Translations under genes and position numbers: made by a program
The notes under the pieces: generated by a model
What the model was told of the DNA's origin: nothing
Databases searched by the model: none
What the model saw: only the letters and a program-made list of their open reading frames with translations
Assembly (NCBI GenBank): GCA_002363385.1
Contig: DEVL01000006.1
Coordinates: 248,001 to 312,000, forward strand
DNA: 64,000 bases
Direction: 5' to 3'
Origin: Stenotrophomonas maltophilia
GTDB taxonomy: Bacteria > Pseudomonadota > Gammaproteobacteria > Xanthomonadales > Xanthomonadaceae
Shown: piece by piece, positions 7,105 to 14,941 of the stretch
Position numbering within the stretch: the first letter of the stretch is position 1
How the letters are laid out: each line of letters begins with the position of its first letter

Positions 7105-9306
7105 TCAGTACTTCCAGCGCAGGCTCAACGCAACAAAACGCGGCTCACCGTAGTTGTTGTAGTCCAGGTTGGCCCAGTAGGTCTTGTCCAGCGCGTTGCG
7201 CACGCTCAAGGTCGCCGTCCAGCTGTCGCTGATGCGGTAGTTGGCATTGAACTGCACCAGCGCATACGCCGGCTGGTTCACCGTCACCGTGCCGCCGAGC
7301 GGATAGGGGATGTTGTAGCCCTGCACCTTGCTCTGCCACTGCACGCCCGCACCCACGCTCAGGCGCTCCAGCGCGCCGCGCAGTCGCACCTGGGTATTGA
7401 GCTGCAGCAGATCTTCGGCCGGGTTGGCGTACAGCAGATCGGTAGCAGCACGGGTCACCTTGACGTGGGTGAAGCCGGCATTGACCGTCCAGCCCGGCAG
7501 GATCTCGCCGTTGACGTCCACTTCCCAGCCGCGCGCCTTGGTGCCGTTGATGCCGATGTAAGCCGAGCTGCCGTCGCTGAGCGATCCGTCCGGCAGGCTC
7601 ATGTCGCGCACCGCATAGTTGTCCTGCTTGGCCTCGAACACCGCGGCATTGGCGGTCAGGCGGCCGTCGAACCACTGCGACTTGATGCCCGCTTCCAGGT
7701 TGGAACCTTCCACCGGCGCCAGCAGGTTCTCGTTGCGGTCCTTGTAGTTCTGCGGATTGAAGATTTCGGTGTAGCTGGCATACGCCGCCACCTGCGGGGT
7801 GATGTCGTACACCAGGCCCACATAGGGTGTGACTTCATCGGTCACCTTGTAGGCGCCGCTGGTGCCGGTGTACGCACCGGCCGCGTTGTAGGAACGGGAC
7901 AGCGTTTCCCAACGGCTCAGGCGCGCGCCGGCAATCAGCGCCAGCGGATCGGCCAGGCGCAGGCGGGTAGCGACGTAGACGCCGCTCTGGGTGGTCTTGG
8001 CGACGCGGCGTGCGCCGGTCCGCGCGTAGGTCACTTCGGAGATGTCGCCATCCCAGGCGCGGATATCCGGGATGTAATAGCAGCGCTCGTTACCGCAACG
8101 TGCCCAGTCGGTGGGATAGCGCAGCGCGATGGTGTTCGTGGTGCCCTCCAGGTCCGCCCATTGCCCGCCGACGGTCAGGTCGTGCTCGCGGCCGAACAGG
8201 GAGAACGTGCCGCTCAGGTAGGCATCCACGTTGCGGCGGGTGTCTTCGGAATCGCCGGCGGCGGTGCGCAGGAAAATACCCGCGCCGGTGGCCGGATCGG
8301 GGTAACCGCTACCGTACACGCGCACGTTCTGCACGTTGCCCTGGGTGTAGGCGGTATTGATCTTCAGCAGCCAGTTCTCGCCGAAGCGCTGTTCCAGGTT
8401 GGCGAACGCGGTGCTGGTCTCGCGCTGCCAGTAGCTCCACTTCGGGGCCACGTTGGTCGAGCGCGGCAGGTGCGCGAAGTTGCCCTGGCTGTCGAAGAAG
8501 GGCACGGTGCCCCAGGTCGAACCGACCGGGTTGTTGTCCTGGGTCTGGTAGCCCACGGTCAGCGTGGTGCTGTCGGTCAGGTCGCCTTCCAGCACGGCCA
8601 TGCCGGCCATCTTGTTCTCGTGGTACCGGTCGTAATACAGATCACGGTCGGTGTAGGCGGCGACTACCCGGCTGCGGAAACGGCCATCTGCGGTCAGCGG
8701 CGCGGTCACGTCGGCTTCCATGCGCTGGTAGTCCCAGCTGCCGGCGCTCACCGCGAAGGAGGCATCGAATTCCTTGCCCGGGCGCTTGCGCAGCAGGTTG
8801 ACCGTGGCCGAGGGCACGCCGGCGCCGCTCAGCAGGCCGTTGGCGCCGCGGATCACTTCCACGCGATCGTAGAAGGCCGTGTCGTATTCCTGGTTGGTCG
8901 AGCCGCTGTAGGTGGGGATGCCGTCCACCTGGAAATCGGTAATGGCAAAGCCGCGTGCGTAATACAGCGGGCGCTGTGTGTCATAGAAGGAGACGCTGAC
9001 GCCGGTAACGTTGCGCATCACATCGTTGATGCTGAACAGCGATTCGTCCTGCAGCCGCTGCAGGCCGATCGAGGTGGCCGACTGCGGGGTTTCCTGCAGG
9101 CTGATGGGCAGGCGCGTGGTGCTCGACGGCATCGCCCGCGCACCGACCACGCTGACCTTGTCCAGGGTCTTGGCATCGGCGTTGCTGCTGGCGTCTGCCG
9201 GCGCATCGGCGAAGGCCTGCGGCGCGGTCAGCAGCAACACGGAAAGCAGGGCCAGGCCCAGCGGGGCACGGCGGGGGAGGCGAAGCGAAGCAGCGCAGGC
9301 GTACAT
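7105..9306 (-). CDS. TonB-dependent siderophore receptor
   Basis: About 733 residues. The start at 9306 gives a clear signal peptide (basic start, 'LGLALLSVLLLTAPQAFA'). The plug domain contains 'LPISLQETPQSATSIG' and 'VEVIRGANGLLSGAGVPSATV', characteristic of the FpvA/FhuE-like siderophore receptor family. The beta-barrel ends in an aromatic-terminated strand 'ALSLRWKY'. The frame runs on upstream to 9438, but that region holds the regulatory palindrome, so the longer start is unlikely. It imports a ferric siderophore across the outer membrane with TonB energy. No siderophore synthesis genes are in the window, so it may take up a foreign siderophore. Confidence 0.92.
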   Translation of the reverse strand: MYACAASLRLPRRAPLGLALLSVLLLTAPQAFADAPADASSNADAKTLDKVSVVGARAMPSSTTRLPISLQETPQSATSIGLQRLQDESLFSINDVMRNVTGVSVSFYDTQRPLYYARGFAITDFQVDGIPTYSGSTNQEYDTAFYDRVEVIRGANGLLSGAGVPSATVNLLRKRPGKEFDASFAVSAGSWDYQRMEADVTAPLTADGRFRSRVVAAYTDRDLYYDRYHENKMAGMAVLEGDLTDSTTLTVGYQTQDNNPVGSTWGTVPFFDSQGNFAHLPRSTNVAPKWSYWQRETSTAFANLEQRFGENWLLKINTAYTQGNVQNVRVYGSGYPDPATGAGIFLRTAAGDSEDTRRNVDAYLSGTFSLFGREHDLTVGGQWADLEGTTNTIALRYPTDWARCGNERCYYIPDIRAWDGDISEVTYARTGARRVAKTTQSGVYVATRLRLADPLALIAGARLSRWETLSRSYNAAGAYTGTSGAYKVTDEVTPYVGLVYDITPQVAAYASYTEIFNPQNYKDRNENLLAPVEGSNLEAGIKSQWFDGRLTANAAVFEAKQDNYAVRDMSLPDGSLSDGSSAYIGINGTKARGWEVDVNGEILPGWTVNAGFTHVKVTRAATDLLYANPAEDLLQLNTQVRLRGALERLSVGAGVQWQSKVQGYNIPYPLGGTVTVNQPAYALVQFNANYRISDSWTATLSVRNALDKTYWANLDYNNYGEPRFVALSLRWKY

Positions 9307-9363
9307 GCGGGGTCTCGTGATGATCTGGGGGACGTGGCCGGGCCCCAAGCCCGGCGGGGTGCA

Positions 9364-9390
9364 AATGTAAAGCGTTCTCATTCGCTTTAC
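9364..9390 (-). promoter_or_regulatory. Fur-box-like palindrome upstream of siderophore receptor
   Basis: On the minus strand the 19-mer AATGAGAACGCTTTACATT (9364-9382) fits the Fur-type pattern of AATG/CATT ends around an A/T-rich core. It overlaps a perfect 8-bp inverted repeat, GTAAAGCG (9367-9374) and CGCTTTAC (9383-9390), spaced by 8 nt. It lies 58 bp upstream of the receptor start at 9306. Iron-dependent repression is the natural expectation for such a receptor. Fur binding itself is inference. Confidence 0.6.
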
Positions 9391-9430
9391 AAATCGTGAA
9401 CATTCAGTGTCGCCCAACCCCACAACGCAT

Positions 9431-9453
9431 CCGGCCACCGCGAGGGTGGCCGG
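9431..9453 (-). terminator. Hairpin downstream of mqo (possible terminator)
   Basis: A perfect 9-bp stem (CCGGCCACC/GGTGGCCGG) with a 5-nt loop. It lies downstream of the minus-strand mqo stop and upstream of the receptor's Fur-like site. No T-run follows on either strand, so termination would be weak or factor-dependent. Confidence 0.35.
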
Positions 9454-9498
9454 AGGGAAAGCGATGGCAGGGGACGGTAGCCCCGTGCCTGCGCAGGC

Positions 9499-11190
9499 TT
9501 ACAGGGCCTGCAGTTCTTCGTTGGCGTTGCGCTTGGCTTCGGCCGGCTTGGCGGCCGGCGGCGGGGTCAGCATCACCGCTGGGCTGGTCTCGACCGGCAC
9601 ATCCAGGTACGGCAGCTTCAGGGTTTCGCTGGTCAGGCGGCGGATCTCATTGGTCAGCGCGGGGCTGTCGTTGAGCTTGCGGCCATACGACGGCACGATC
9701 TGCTTCAGGCGCGCTTCCCAGCCGGCCGCCATCTGCTCGGGGAAGGCCTTCTTGAGCAGGTCCAGCATGATCGGCGGCGAGGTGGAAGCACCCGGCGAGG
9801 CGCCGAGCAGGGCGGCCAGGGTGTGGTCCTGGTCGGTCACGATCTCGGTACCGAACTGCAGGATCGAGCCCTTTTCCGGGTCCTTTTTGATGATCTGCAC
9901 GCGCTGGCCGGCGGTGACCAGTTTCCAGTCCTCGCGCTTGGCGTGGGGGAAGTACTTGACCAGCTCGGCCTGGCGGTCGTCATCGTTCAGACGCGCCTGG
10001 CCCATCAGGTACTTCACCAGGTCCAGGTTCTCCAGACCCACATCGATCATGCCCGCCACGTTGTTGTGGTTGACCGACGAATACAGGTCGAACCACGAGC
10101 CGTGCTTGAGGAACTTGGTGCTGTACAGCGCGAACGGCCCGAACAGCACCACCGGCTTGCCATCCAGCTTGCGCGCATCCAGATGCGGCACCGACATCGG
10201 CGGCGAGCCGGTTTCGGCCATGCCGTAGGCTTTGACCGAATGCCGGTTGGCGATCGCCGGGTCCTGGAAGGCCAGGAACTGACCACCGACCGGGAAGCCG
10301 GCGTAGTTCTTCGATTCCGGAATGCCCGACAGCTGCAGCAGCTTGAGCGCGGCGCCACCGGCACCGATGAACACGAAGCGCGACTTGACCGTGGTCTCGT
10401 TGTCGGACTTCAGGTCCTTGACGGTCACGTTCCAGCTCTTGTCATCGTTCTGGCGCAGGGCGCGTACTTCATGGTTGAGATGCAGCCTGAAGTTCGGGCT
10501 GCGCTCCAGGCCCGCAGTCAGCTGGCGGGTGATCACGCCGAAGTTCACGTCGGTGCCCAGCGGCATCCAGGTGGCGGCGACCTTCTGCTTCGGGTCACGG
10601 CCTTCCATCAGCAGCGGTGCCCACTGGGTGATCTGTGCGGGATCCTCGGAATACTGCATGCCGTAGAACAGCGGGTTCTTGACCAACGCCTGCTGGCGCT
10701 TGTGCAGGTAGGCGATGTTCTCATCACCCCAGACGAAGCTCATGTGCGGGGTCGGGTTGATGAAATCGCTGGGCTGGCTGAGGCGGCCTTCGCGTATCTG
10801 GTGCGACCAGAACTGGCGCGAAATCTCGAACTGCTCGGCGATGCCGACCGCCCGCTTGGTCTCGATGCTGCCGTCCGGCAGCTCGGGGGTGTAGTTCAGC
10901 TCGGCGAACGCGGAATGGCCGGTGCCGGCGTTGTTCCAGCCGTCCGAACTTTCCAGCGCAACCCCGTCCAGGCGCTCATAGACCTGGATGTTCCAGTCTG
11001 GCTGCAGCTCCTGCAGGAAGGTGGCGAGCGTGATGCTCATGATGCCGCCGCCAACCAGGACGACGTCGACCGGCTTGTCGTTGCCGGCGGCCGGGACCGA
11101 ACGCTGATGCAGCGGCCAGTACAGGAACAGTGCCGCTGCCAACAGCAACACCACGAACAGGCCGAGGACGACCTTCGCTAGTTTTTTCAT
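9499..11190 (-). CDS. mqo: Malate:quinone oxidoreductase, membrane-anchored
   Basis: A 563-residue FAD enzyme that oxidises malate to oxaloacetate and passes electrons to quinone (TCA cycle, respiratory chain). The FAD-binding 'DVVLVGGGIMSITLATFL' motif begins near residue 40. 'SSDGWNNAGTGHSAFAELNYT' is the conserved Mqo block. 'GEDEN' and 'LGASPGASTSPPIMLDLL' near the end are also typical. Before the FAD domain is a single transmembrane stretch (about residues 8-23), so the protein is probably anchored by its N-terminus. The ATG at 11190 was chosen; the open frame to 11280 adds a non-conserved Arg/His-rich run. The C-terminal ~25 residues are Ala/Pro-rich. Confidence 0.95.
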   Translation of the reverse strand: MKKLAKVVLGLFVVLLLAAALFLYWPLHQRSVPAAGNDKPVDVVLVGGGIMSITLATFLQELQPDWNIQVYERLDGVALESSDGWNNAGTGHSAFAELNYTPELPDGSIETKRAVGIAEQFEISRQFWSHQIREGRLSQPSDFINPTPHMSFVWGDENIAYLHKRQQALVKNPLFYGMQYSEDPAQITQWAPLLMEGRDPKQKVAATWMPLGTDVNFGVITRQLTAGLERSPNFRLHLNHEVRALRQNDDKSWNVTVKDLKSDNETTVKSRFVFIGAGGAALKLLQLSGIPESKNYAGFPVGGQFLAFQDPAIANRHSVKAYGMAETGSPPMSVPHLDARKLDGKPVVLFGPFALYSTKFLKHGSWFDLYSSVNHNNVAGMIDVGLENLDLVKYLMGQARLNDDDRQAELVKYFPHAKREDWKLVTAGQRVQIIKKDPEKGSILQFGTEIVTDQDHTLAALLGASPGASTSPPIMLDLLKKAFPEQMAAGWEARLKQIVPSYGRKLNDSPALTNEIRRLTSETLKLPYLDVPVETSPAVMLTPPPAAKPAEAKRNANEELQAL

Positions 11191-11342
11191 GGGGATCTCA
11201 GGTAGGGAGACATGGGAAGGATGCCGCCGCTGCCGGGAACGCCCGTGAATACGGGCATCACAGCGGTACCTTGTGGGCAATTTTAGCCCTTTCCGGTACG
11301 GATTTGGTGCAACGCAGCATCCGGTGGGTGTGCCGGGCAGGG

Positions 11343-11927
11343 TCAGTCGCTGGCCAGGGTGAAGTATTCGAGGAGGAAATAGCCGGCTTGATAGACCAGT
11401 GCCAGCACGGCCAGAGCCAGATGGGCGCGGCGCTGGCGCAGGGCCATGCCCAGCCCGGCCATGACGAGCATCACCACGGTGTGGACCCAGTAGGCGTCGC
11501 CGAGCATCTGCCAGCGGCTATGGCCCTTGATGGCGGTATCGACCAGATCCAGCAGCGTGACCAGCGCCAGCATCCCGAAGAAGCCACCGCGCCGCTGCAG
11601 CAGATAGTTCTCATAGCTGCCGAACTCGCGCACATCGTCCGGAAACAGCAGCACGCACAACAGGTACCACGCGGCGCAGTAGGCGATCACGAACAGGTAC
11701 AGCTCGAAGGTCCACTGCCGGACCTCGCCCAGCCGGAACTCCCACCACCAGAAGGTCACCACCGAGATCAGCGCCCAGACCACCCAGCACAGGTGGATCC
11801 ACGACCAACCGCGGCGCTGCGGGTGTTCGATGATCCCGGCCAGGCCACGCAGCAGGGTGGTGATGCTCAGGCCAAGGATGATGCTCAGGACCACGCGGAT
11901 GTGCAGGTAGACCGGATCGGTGTCCAT
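11343..11927 (-). CDS. Multi-pass membrane protein, unknown function
   Basis: A 194-residue hydrophobic protein with about six transmembrane segments. Examples are 'VVLSIILGLSITTLLRGLAG', 'VVWALISVVTFWWWEF' and 'LYLFVIAYCAAWYLLCVLLF'. I do not recognise a named family. Related proteins are common as unannotated membrane proteins in proteobacteria. The ATG 11927 start is preceded by a purine-rich GGGGA, and the frame is open to 12002. It may be the last gene before the lower-G+C insert at 12.0-13.0 kb. Confidence 0.7.
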   Translation of the reverse strand: MDTDPVYLHIRVVLSIILGLSITTLLRGLAGIIEHPQRRGWSWIHLCWVVWALISVVTFWWWEFRLGEVRQWTFELYLFVIAYCAAWYLLCVLLFPDDVREFGSYENYLLQRRGGFFGMLALVTLLDLVDTAIKGHSRWQMLGDAYWVHTVVMLVMAGLGMALRQRRAHLALAVLALVYQAGYFLLEYFTLASD

Positions 11928-12032
11928 CAAAATCCCCACGACTGGATGGGACAATTCTGAGCCGGGTCGGGACATCGTGTACGAACCGACCACGTGTGCC
12001 ACGGATGTGGCTGACGACGAGGATGGCGCGCG

Positions 12033-12968
12033 TTAGAAGTAGTCCTTGGCAATGAATCTTGAGGGCGCGGGGCGCTTCGGAACTACTTCGATGAGCGTCG
12101 CTTGTTCGAGCCTTGCCCAATGTGGAAGAAGATCACCTCTGTTGCAACCTCGCCGATTGGCGACTAAGGTCTCTCTTATTTTCATGGCGTTTGCCGTAAT
12201 CAATGCGTCTGTAAAAACATCCCAATCCGTTCGGGTCAGCCGGAATAACTGAAATGACGACGAGCAGGCATCTACAAGCTGAAGCGCGGAAAGAATCACG
12301 GCGAGATTCAAGCCGCCACCTACAAGAGTCATGAAGCTGTCGATGATTGACATCGAATTGCCCAGAAATGTCAATGAATCAACACGTACCGCAAGTGGAA
12401 GTCCGGCCGCGGAGATCCGAGTAACCAGTTCCATGATAGTGGGCGTGGCATCGGATCGGGTAAAGTCGCTTAGAGTATTCCCTTCTATCTCCGGCTGTGG
12501 AAACCAAAGATGGGGGACGACTGCATCTGAAAGATGTTTCGCACTGGAATCCGAGAGGCTGGACAATCGACTGCGCGGCTGAGCCCGAAGTTTCCTCCTA
12601 AGACGACGCCGAAGCTCCTCTTCCGCAGTCGAATAGATGAGATCCACGAGACTTTTGCGTGTGTAGAACTGGCGAGACTGATATCTAGGCCCTCTTGCTT
12701 CAACCACGTCACCCACGTGATCAATTGTGATTGATAGTCGAAGTGTGGGGCTGTTCTGGTCACTTCCCATGTAAAAAACAACATCAAACGATGCCGTCGG
12801 ATTGATGTTGTCCACTTTCGACCGCCGCGGCGCGTTTCTGGCGCTATCAGTTTCCCCGATATCTCTCCGTCGTGTAATTGGGTGGTACCACCGTGACGGG
12901 TTTTCGTCCAAGGGAAACAGTTTCGGTGACAGATCATCTATCGACGTGTACGTTTCGTGACCATCCAT
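12033..12968 (-). CDS. Hypothetical protein in lower-G+C insert
   Basis: A 311-residue protein I do not recognise. GGAG five bases before ATG 12968 supports the start. The first ~55 residues are charged and Pro/Arg-rich. A basic stretch 'EEELRRRLRRKLRAQPRSR' lies near residues 115-133. A moderately hydrophobic region around 195-235 ('SMSIIDSFMTLVGGGLNLAV') could be membrane-associated or a buried helix. Codon use is visibly less G+C-biased than in both neighbours, which suggests recent acquisition. It stands alone between a membrane protein and argP, with no mobility gene nearby. Confidence 0.7.
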   Translation of the reverse strand: MDGHETYTSIDDLSPKLFPLDENPSRWYHPITRRRDIGETDSARNAPRRSKVDNINPTASFDVVFYMGSDQNSPTLRLSITIDHVGDVVEARGPRYQSRQFYTRKSLVDLIYSTAEEELRRRLRRKLRAQPRSRLSSLSDSSAKHLSDAVVPHLWFPQPEIEGNTLSDFTRSDATPTIMELVTRISAAGLPLAVRVDSLTFLGNSMSIIDSFMTLVGGGLNLAVILSALQLVDACSSSFQLFRLTRTDWDVFTDALITANAMKIRETLVANRRGCNRGDLLPHWARLEQATLIEVVPKRPAPSRFIAKDYF

Positions 12969-13049
12969 GTCTTCTCCAATCCTCTTATTCTCTGGGTCCA
13001 AGCTGCAAATATATGGCCGATCCCTCCATTCTTGCCAGTTTCCTAGCGA

Positions 13050-13952
13050 TCATCTCTTGCGCACCAGCGTCGCCGAGGCCGCCAGCACCGCCCGGGTCAG
13101 CAGCGCCATGGTCTGCACATCGCCTTTCCAGTGCTGCCAATACAGCGGCACGTCTTCCCAGGCGCGCTGCTTCATGTGCACCAGCCGGCCGGCATCCAGG
13201 TGCCGTTTGACCAGCGGCAGCGGGTTCATGGTCCAGCCCAGCCCACCCAGGTTGGCCTGCACGAACGCGCGGGTCGAGGGAATCCACCAGGTCGGCGCGG
13301 TCAGAGGCAGGTCGTTGCCGGCCAGGCGCCGTGCGAAACGGGCCTGCATGTCGTCCTTGCGGTTGAACACCAGCACCGGGGCCTGGGCCAGCGACTGCGC
13401 GTTGACGCCCTTGGCGAAGTACTGCTCGTGGAAGGCCGGCGTGCAGGTGGCGGCATAGCGGATGCTGCCCAGCGCGTGGATCTGGCAGCCTTGCACCGGC
13501 TCATCCAGGGTAGTCACCGCGCCCAGTACGGCCCCTTGCCGGAGCAGGGCCACGGTGTGGTCCTGGTCTTCCGAGCGCAGGTCCAGCGTGGTGCCGGTCT
13601 GCCGCGCGAACTGCAGGGCCGCCTCGGGGAACCAGGTTTCCAGGCTGTCGTGGTTGACCGCCACCGGGATGCTGGCATGGGGCAGGTCCTCATCGGCGAT
13701 GCCCATCCGGTGCAGCGCATCGTGCTCCAGCAGGGCGGTCTGCTCGGCCAGTTGGACCAGCACCTGGCCTTCGGTGGTGGCCACCGCCGGCGAGGAGCGC
13801 TTGACCAGCAGGCGCCCGACCCGGTCCTCCAGCGCTTTGACCCGCTGGGAGACCGCCGAGGCGGTGACGTTGAGCGACTGCGCCGCCCGTTCGAAGCTGC
13901 CTTCGCGGATCACCGCCGCCAAGGCGCGGAGCTGGGCATGGTCGATGCGCAT
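13050..13952 (-). CDS. argP: LysR-family regulator ArgP (IciA)
   Basis: A 300-residue LysR regulator. The N-terminal HTH ('LRALAAVIREGSFERAAQSL', then 'TASAVSQRVKALEDRVG') matches ArgP, the activator of the arginine/lysine exporter. The effector domain follows to the C-terminus. It is transcribed divergently from a LysE/ArgO-family exporter 134 bp away, which is the classic argP/lysG arrangement. It probably senses arginine or lysine and activates the exporter gene across the shared intergenic region. Confidence 0.9.
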   Translation of the reverse strand: MRIDHAQLRALAAVIREGSFERAAQSLNVTASAVSQRVKALEDRVGRLLVKRSSPAVATTEGQVLVQLAEQTALLEHDALHRMGIADEDLPHASIPVAVNHDSLETWFPEAALQFARQTGTTLDLRSEDQDHTVALLRQGAVLGAVTTLDEPVQGCQIHALGSIRYAATCTPAFHEQYFAKGVNAQSLAQAPVLVFNRKDDMQARFARRLAGNDLPLTAPTWWIPSTRAFVQANLGGLGWTMNPLPLVKRHLDAGRLVHMKQRAWEDVPLYWQHWKGDVQTMALLTRAVLAASATLVRKR

Positions 13953-14086
13953 GATCTTAAGTTCCGCTAAAGATGGTTAAGTAAGTTTAGCTCTACTTTT
14001 TCATGTTGCGGCGCGACAATACGCGCCATCCGGTGCTGTACGCCTTGGCGAGGCACCGCCCCCCAGCAAGACACAGGTGGTATCCC
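13953..14086. promoter_or_regulatory. argP-argO divergent control region
   Basis: The shared spacer holds an A/T-rich block with an imperfect direct repeat, TTAAGTTCCGCTAAA then TTAAGTAAGTTTAG (about 13957-13989), close to the argP start. LysR regulators usually bind such regions. The exact box cannot be fixed by eye. AGGTGG at 14075-14080 is the exporter's ribosome site. Confidence 0.5.
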
Positions 14087-14722
14087 ATGTTTTCGATCAT
14101 TGCCGGCGGTGCCGGTCTCAGCGCGTGGCTCAGCGGTGCCGCAACCGGCATCGGCCTGTTCGCGGTGGTCGGCGCGCAGAGTGCTTTCATCCTGCGCCAG
14201 GGCATCCTGCGCAAGCACATCGTGCCCGTGGTGGCGACCTGCGCCGCCATCGACGGCATCTTCATCTTCGCCAGCGTGGCCGGCCTGCGCACGCTCACCC
14301 AGGCGCTGCCGTGGCTGACCACCGTGGTGCTGTGGGGCGGTGTCGCCTTCCTGGCCTGGTATGCCTGGCAATCGGCGCGCCGCGCGCTGGCCGGTGGCGG
14401 TGGCATGCACGTGGACGATGGCGACAGCAGCTCGCGCCGTGCGGTGCTGATGTCGGCGGTCGGCTTCTCGCTGATCAACCCGCACTTCTGGCTGGACATG
14501 ATGGTCATCGGCGGCATCGCCGAGAATTTTGGCAACGCACGCATGGCCTTCGCCGCCGGCGTGTTCACCGCCAGCTGCCTGTGGCTGACCGCCCAAGGCC
14601 TGGGCGCGCGCCTGCTGGCCCCGCTGTTCACCAAGCCCAAAACCTGGCGCATCCTCGACGGCACCATCGCGGTGATCCTGTCGATCCTGGCGCTCAGTCT
14701 CGCGTTCCGCGGCATGCATTGA
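14087..14722 (+). CDS. argO: LysE/ArgO-family amino acid exporter
   Basis: A 211-residue, roughly six-TM exporter. 'GIGLFAVVGAQSAFILRQGI' in TM1 and 'SLINPHFWLDMMVIGGIAE' in the middle are signatures of the LysE/ArgO family, which exports L-arginine and/or L-lysine. AGGTGG six bases before ATG 14087 fixes the start. The divergent argP strongly supports the assignment. Whether arginine or lysine (or a toxic analogue such as canavanine) is the main substrate cannot be read from sequence. A UUCG-loop terminator follows directly. Confidence 0.9.
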   Translation: MFSIIAGGAGLSAWLSGAATGIGLFAVVGAQSAFILRQGILRKHIVPVVATCAAIDGIFIFASVAGLRTLTQALPWLTTVVLWGGVAFLAWYAWQSARRALAGGGGMHVDDGDSSSRRAVLMSAVGFSLINPHFWLDMMVIGGIAENFGNARMAFAAGVFTASCLWLTAQGLGARLLAPLFTKPKTWRILDGTIAVILSILALSLAFRGMH

Positions 14723-14748
14723 CCTCTCTCCTCAATGCAGGTCCTGGA

Positions 14749-14778
14749 AATGGCACCGTTCGCGGTGCCATTTTTTTG
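14749..14778 (+). terminator. Rho-independent terminator after argO
   Basis: ATGGCACCG-TTCG-CGGTGCCAT: a perfect 9-bp stem closed by a UUCG tetraloop and followed by seven T residues. Confidence 0.93.
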
Positions 14779-14941
14779 CTTGGAAGCGCCGCTGTACCAC
14801 CCTGCAGAAGGCTGCGGCTACGACACCGATCCTCATTGCGGTCAGTACTGCGAAGCTGCTGGCATTGCTCTCCAGCAGCCTGGTCGGGCAGGCCGATTCG
14901 GCATCGACGCCTGCCAACCCCGAGCACGGCGCGGCTCGGGA

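Noticed and set aside
6628..9399. A 923-codon plus-strand frame opposite the TonB receptor
   Set aside because: Antisense shadow; it crosses a SMAG element and the MFS gene end and lacks a coherent domain.
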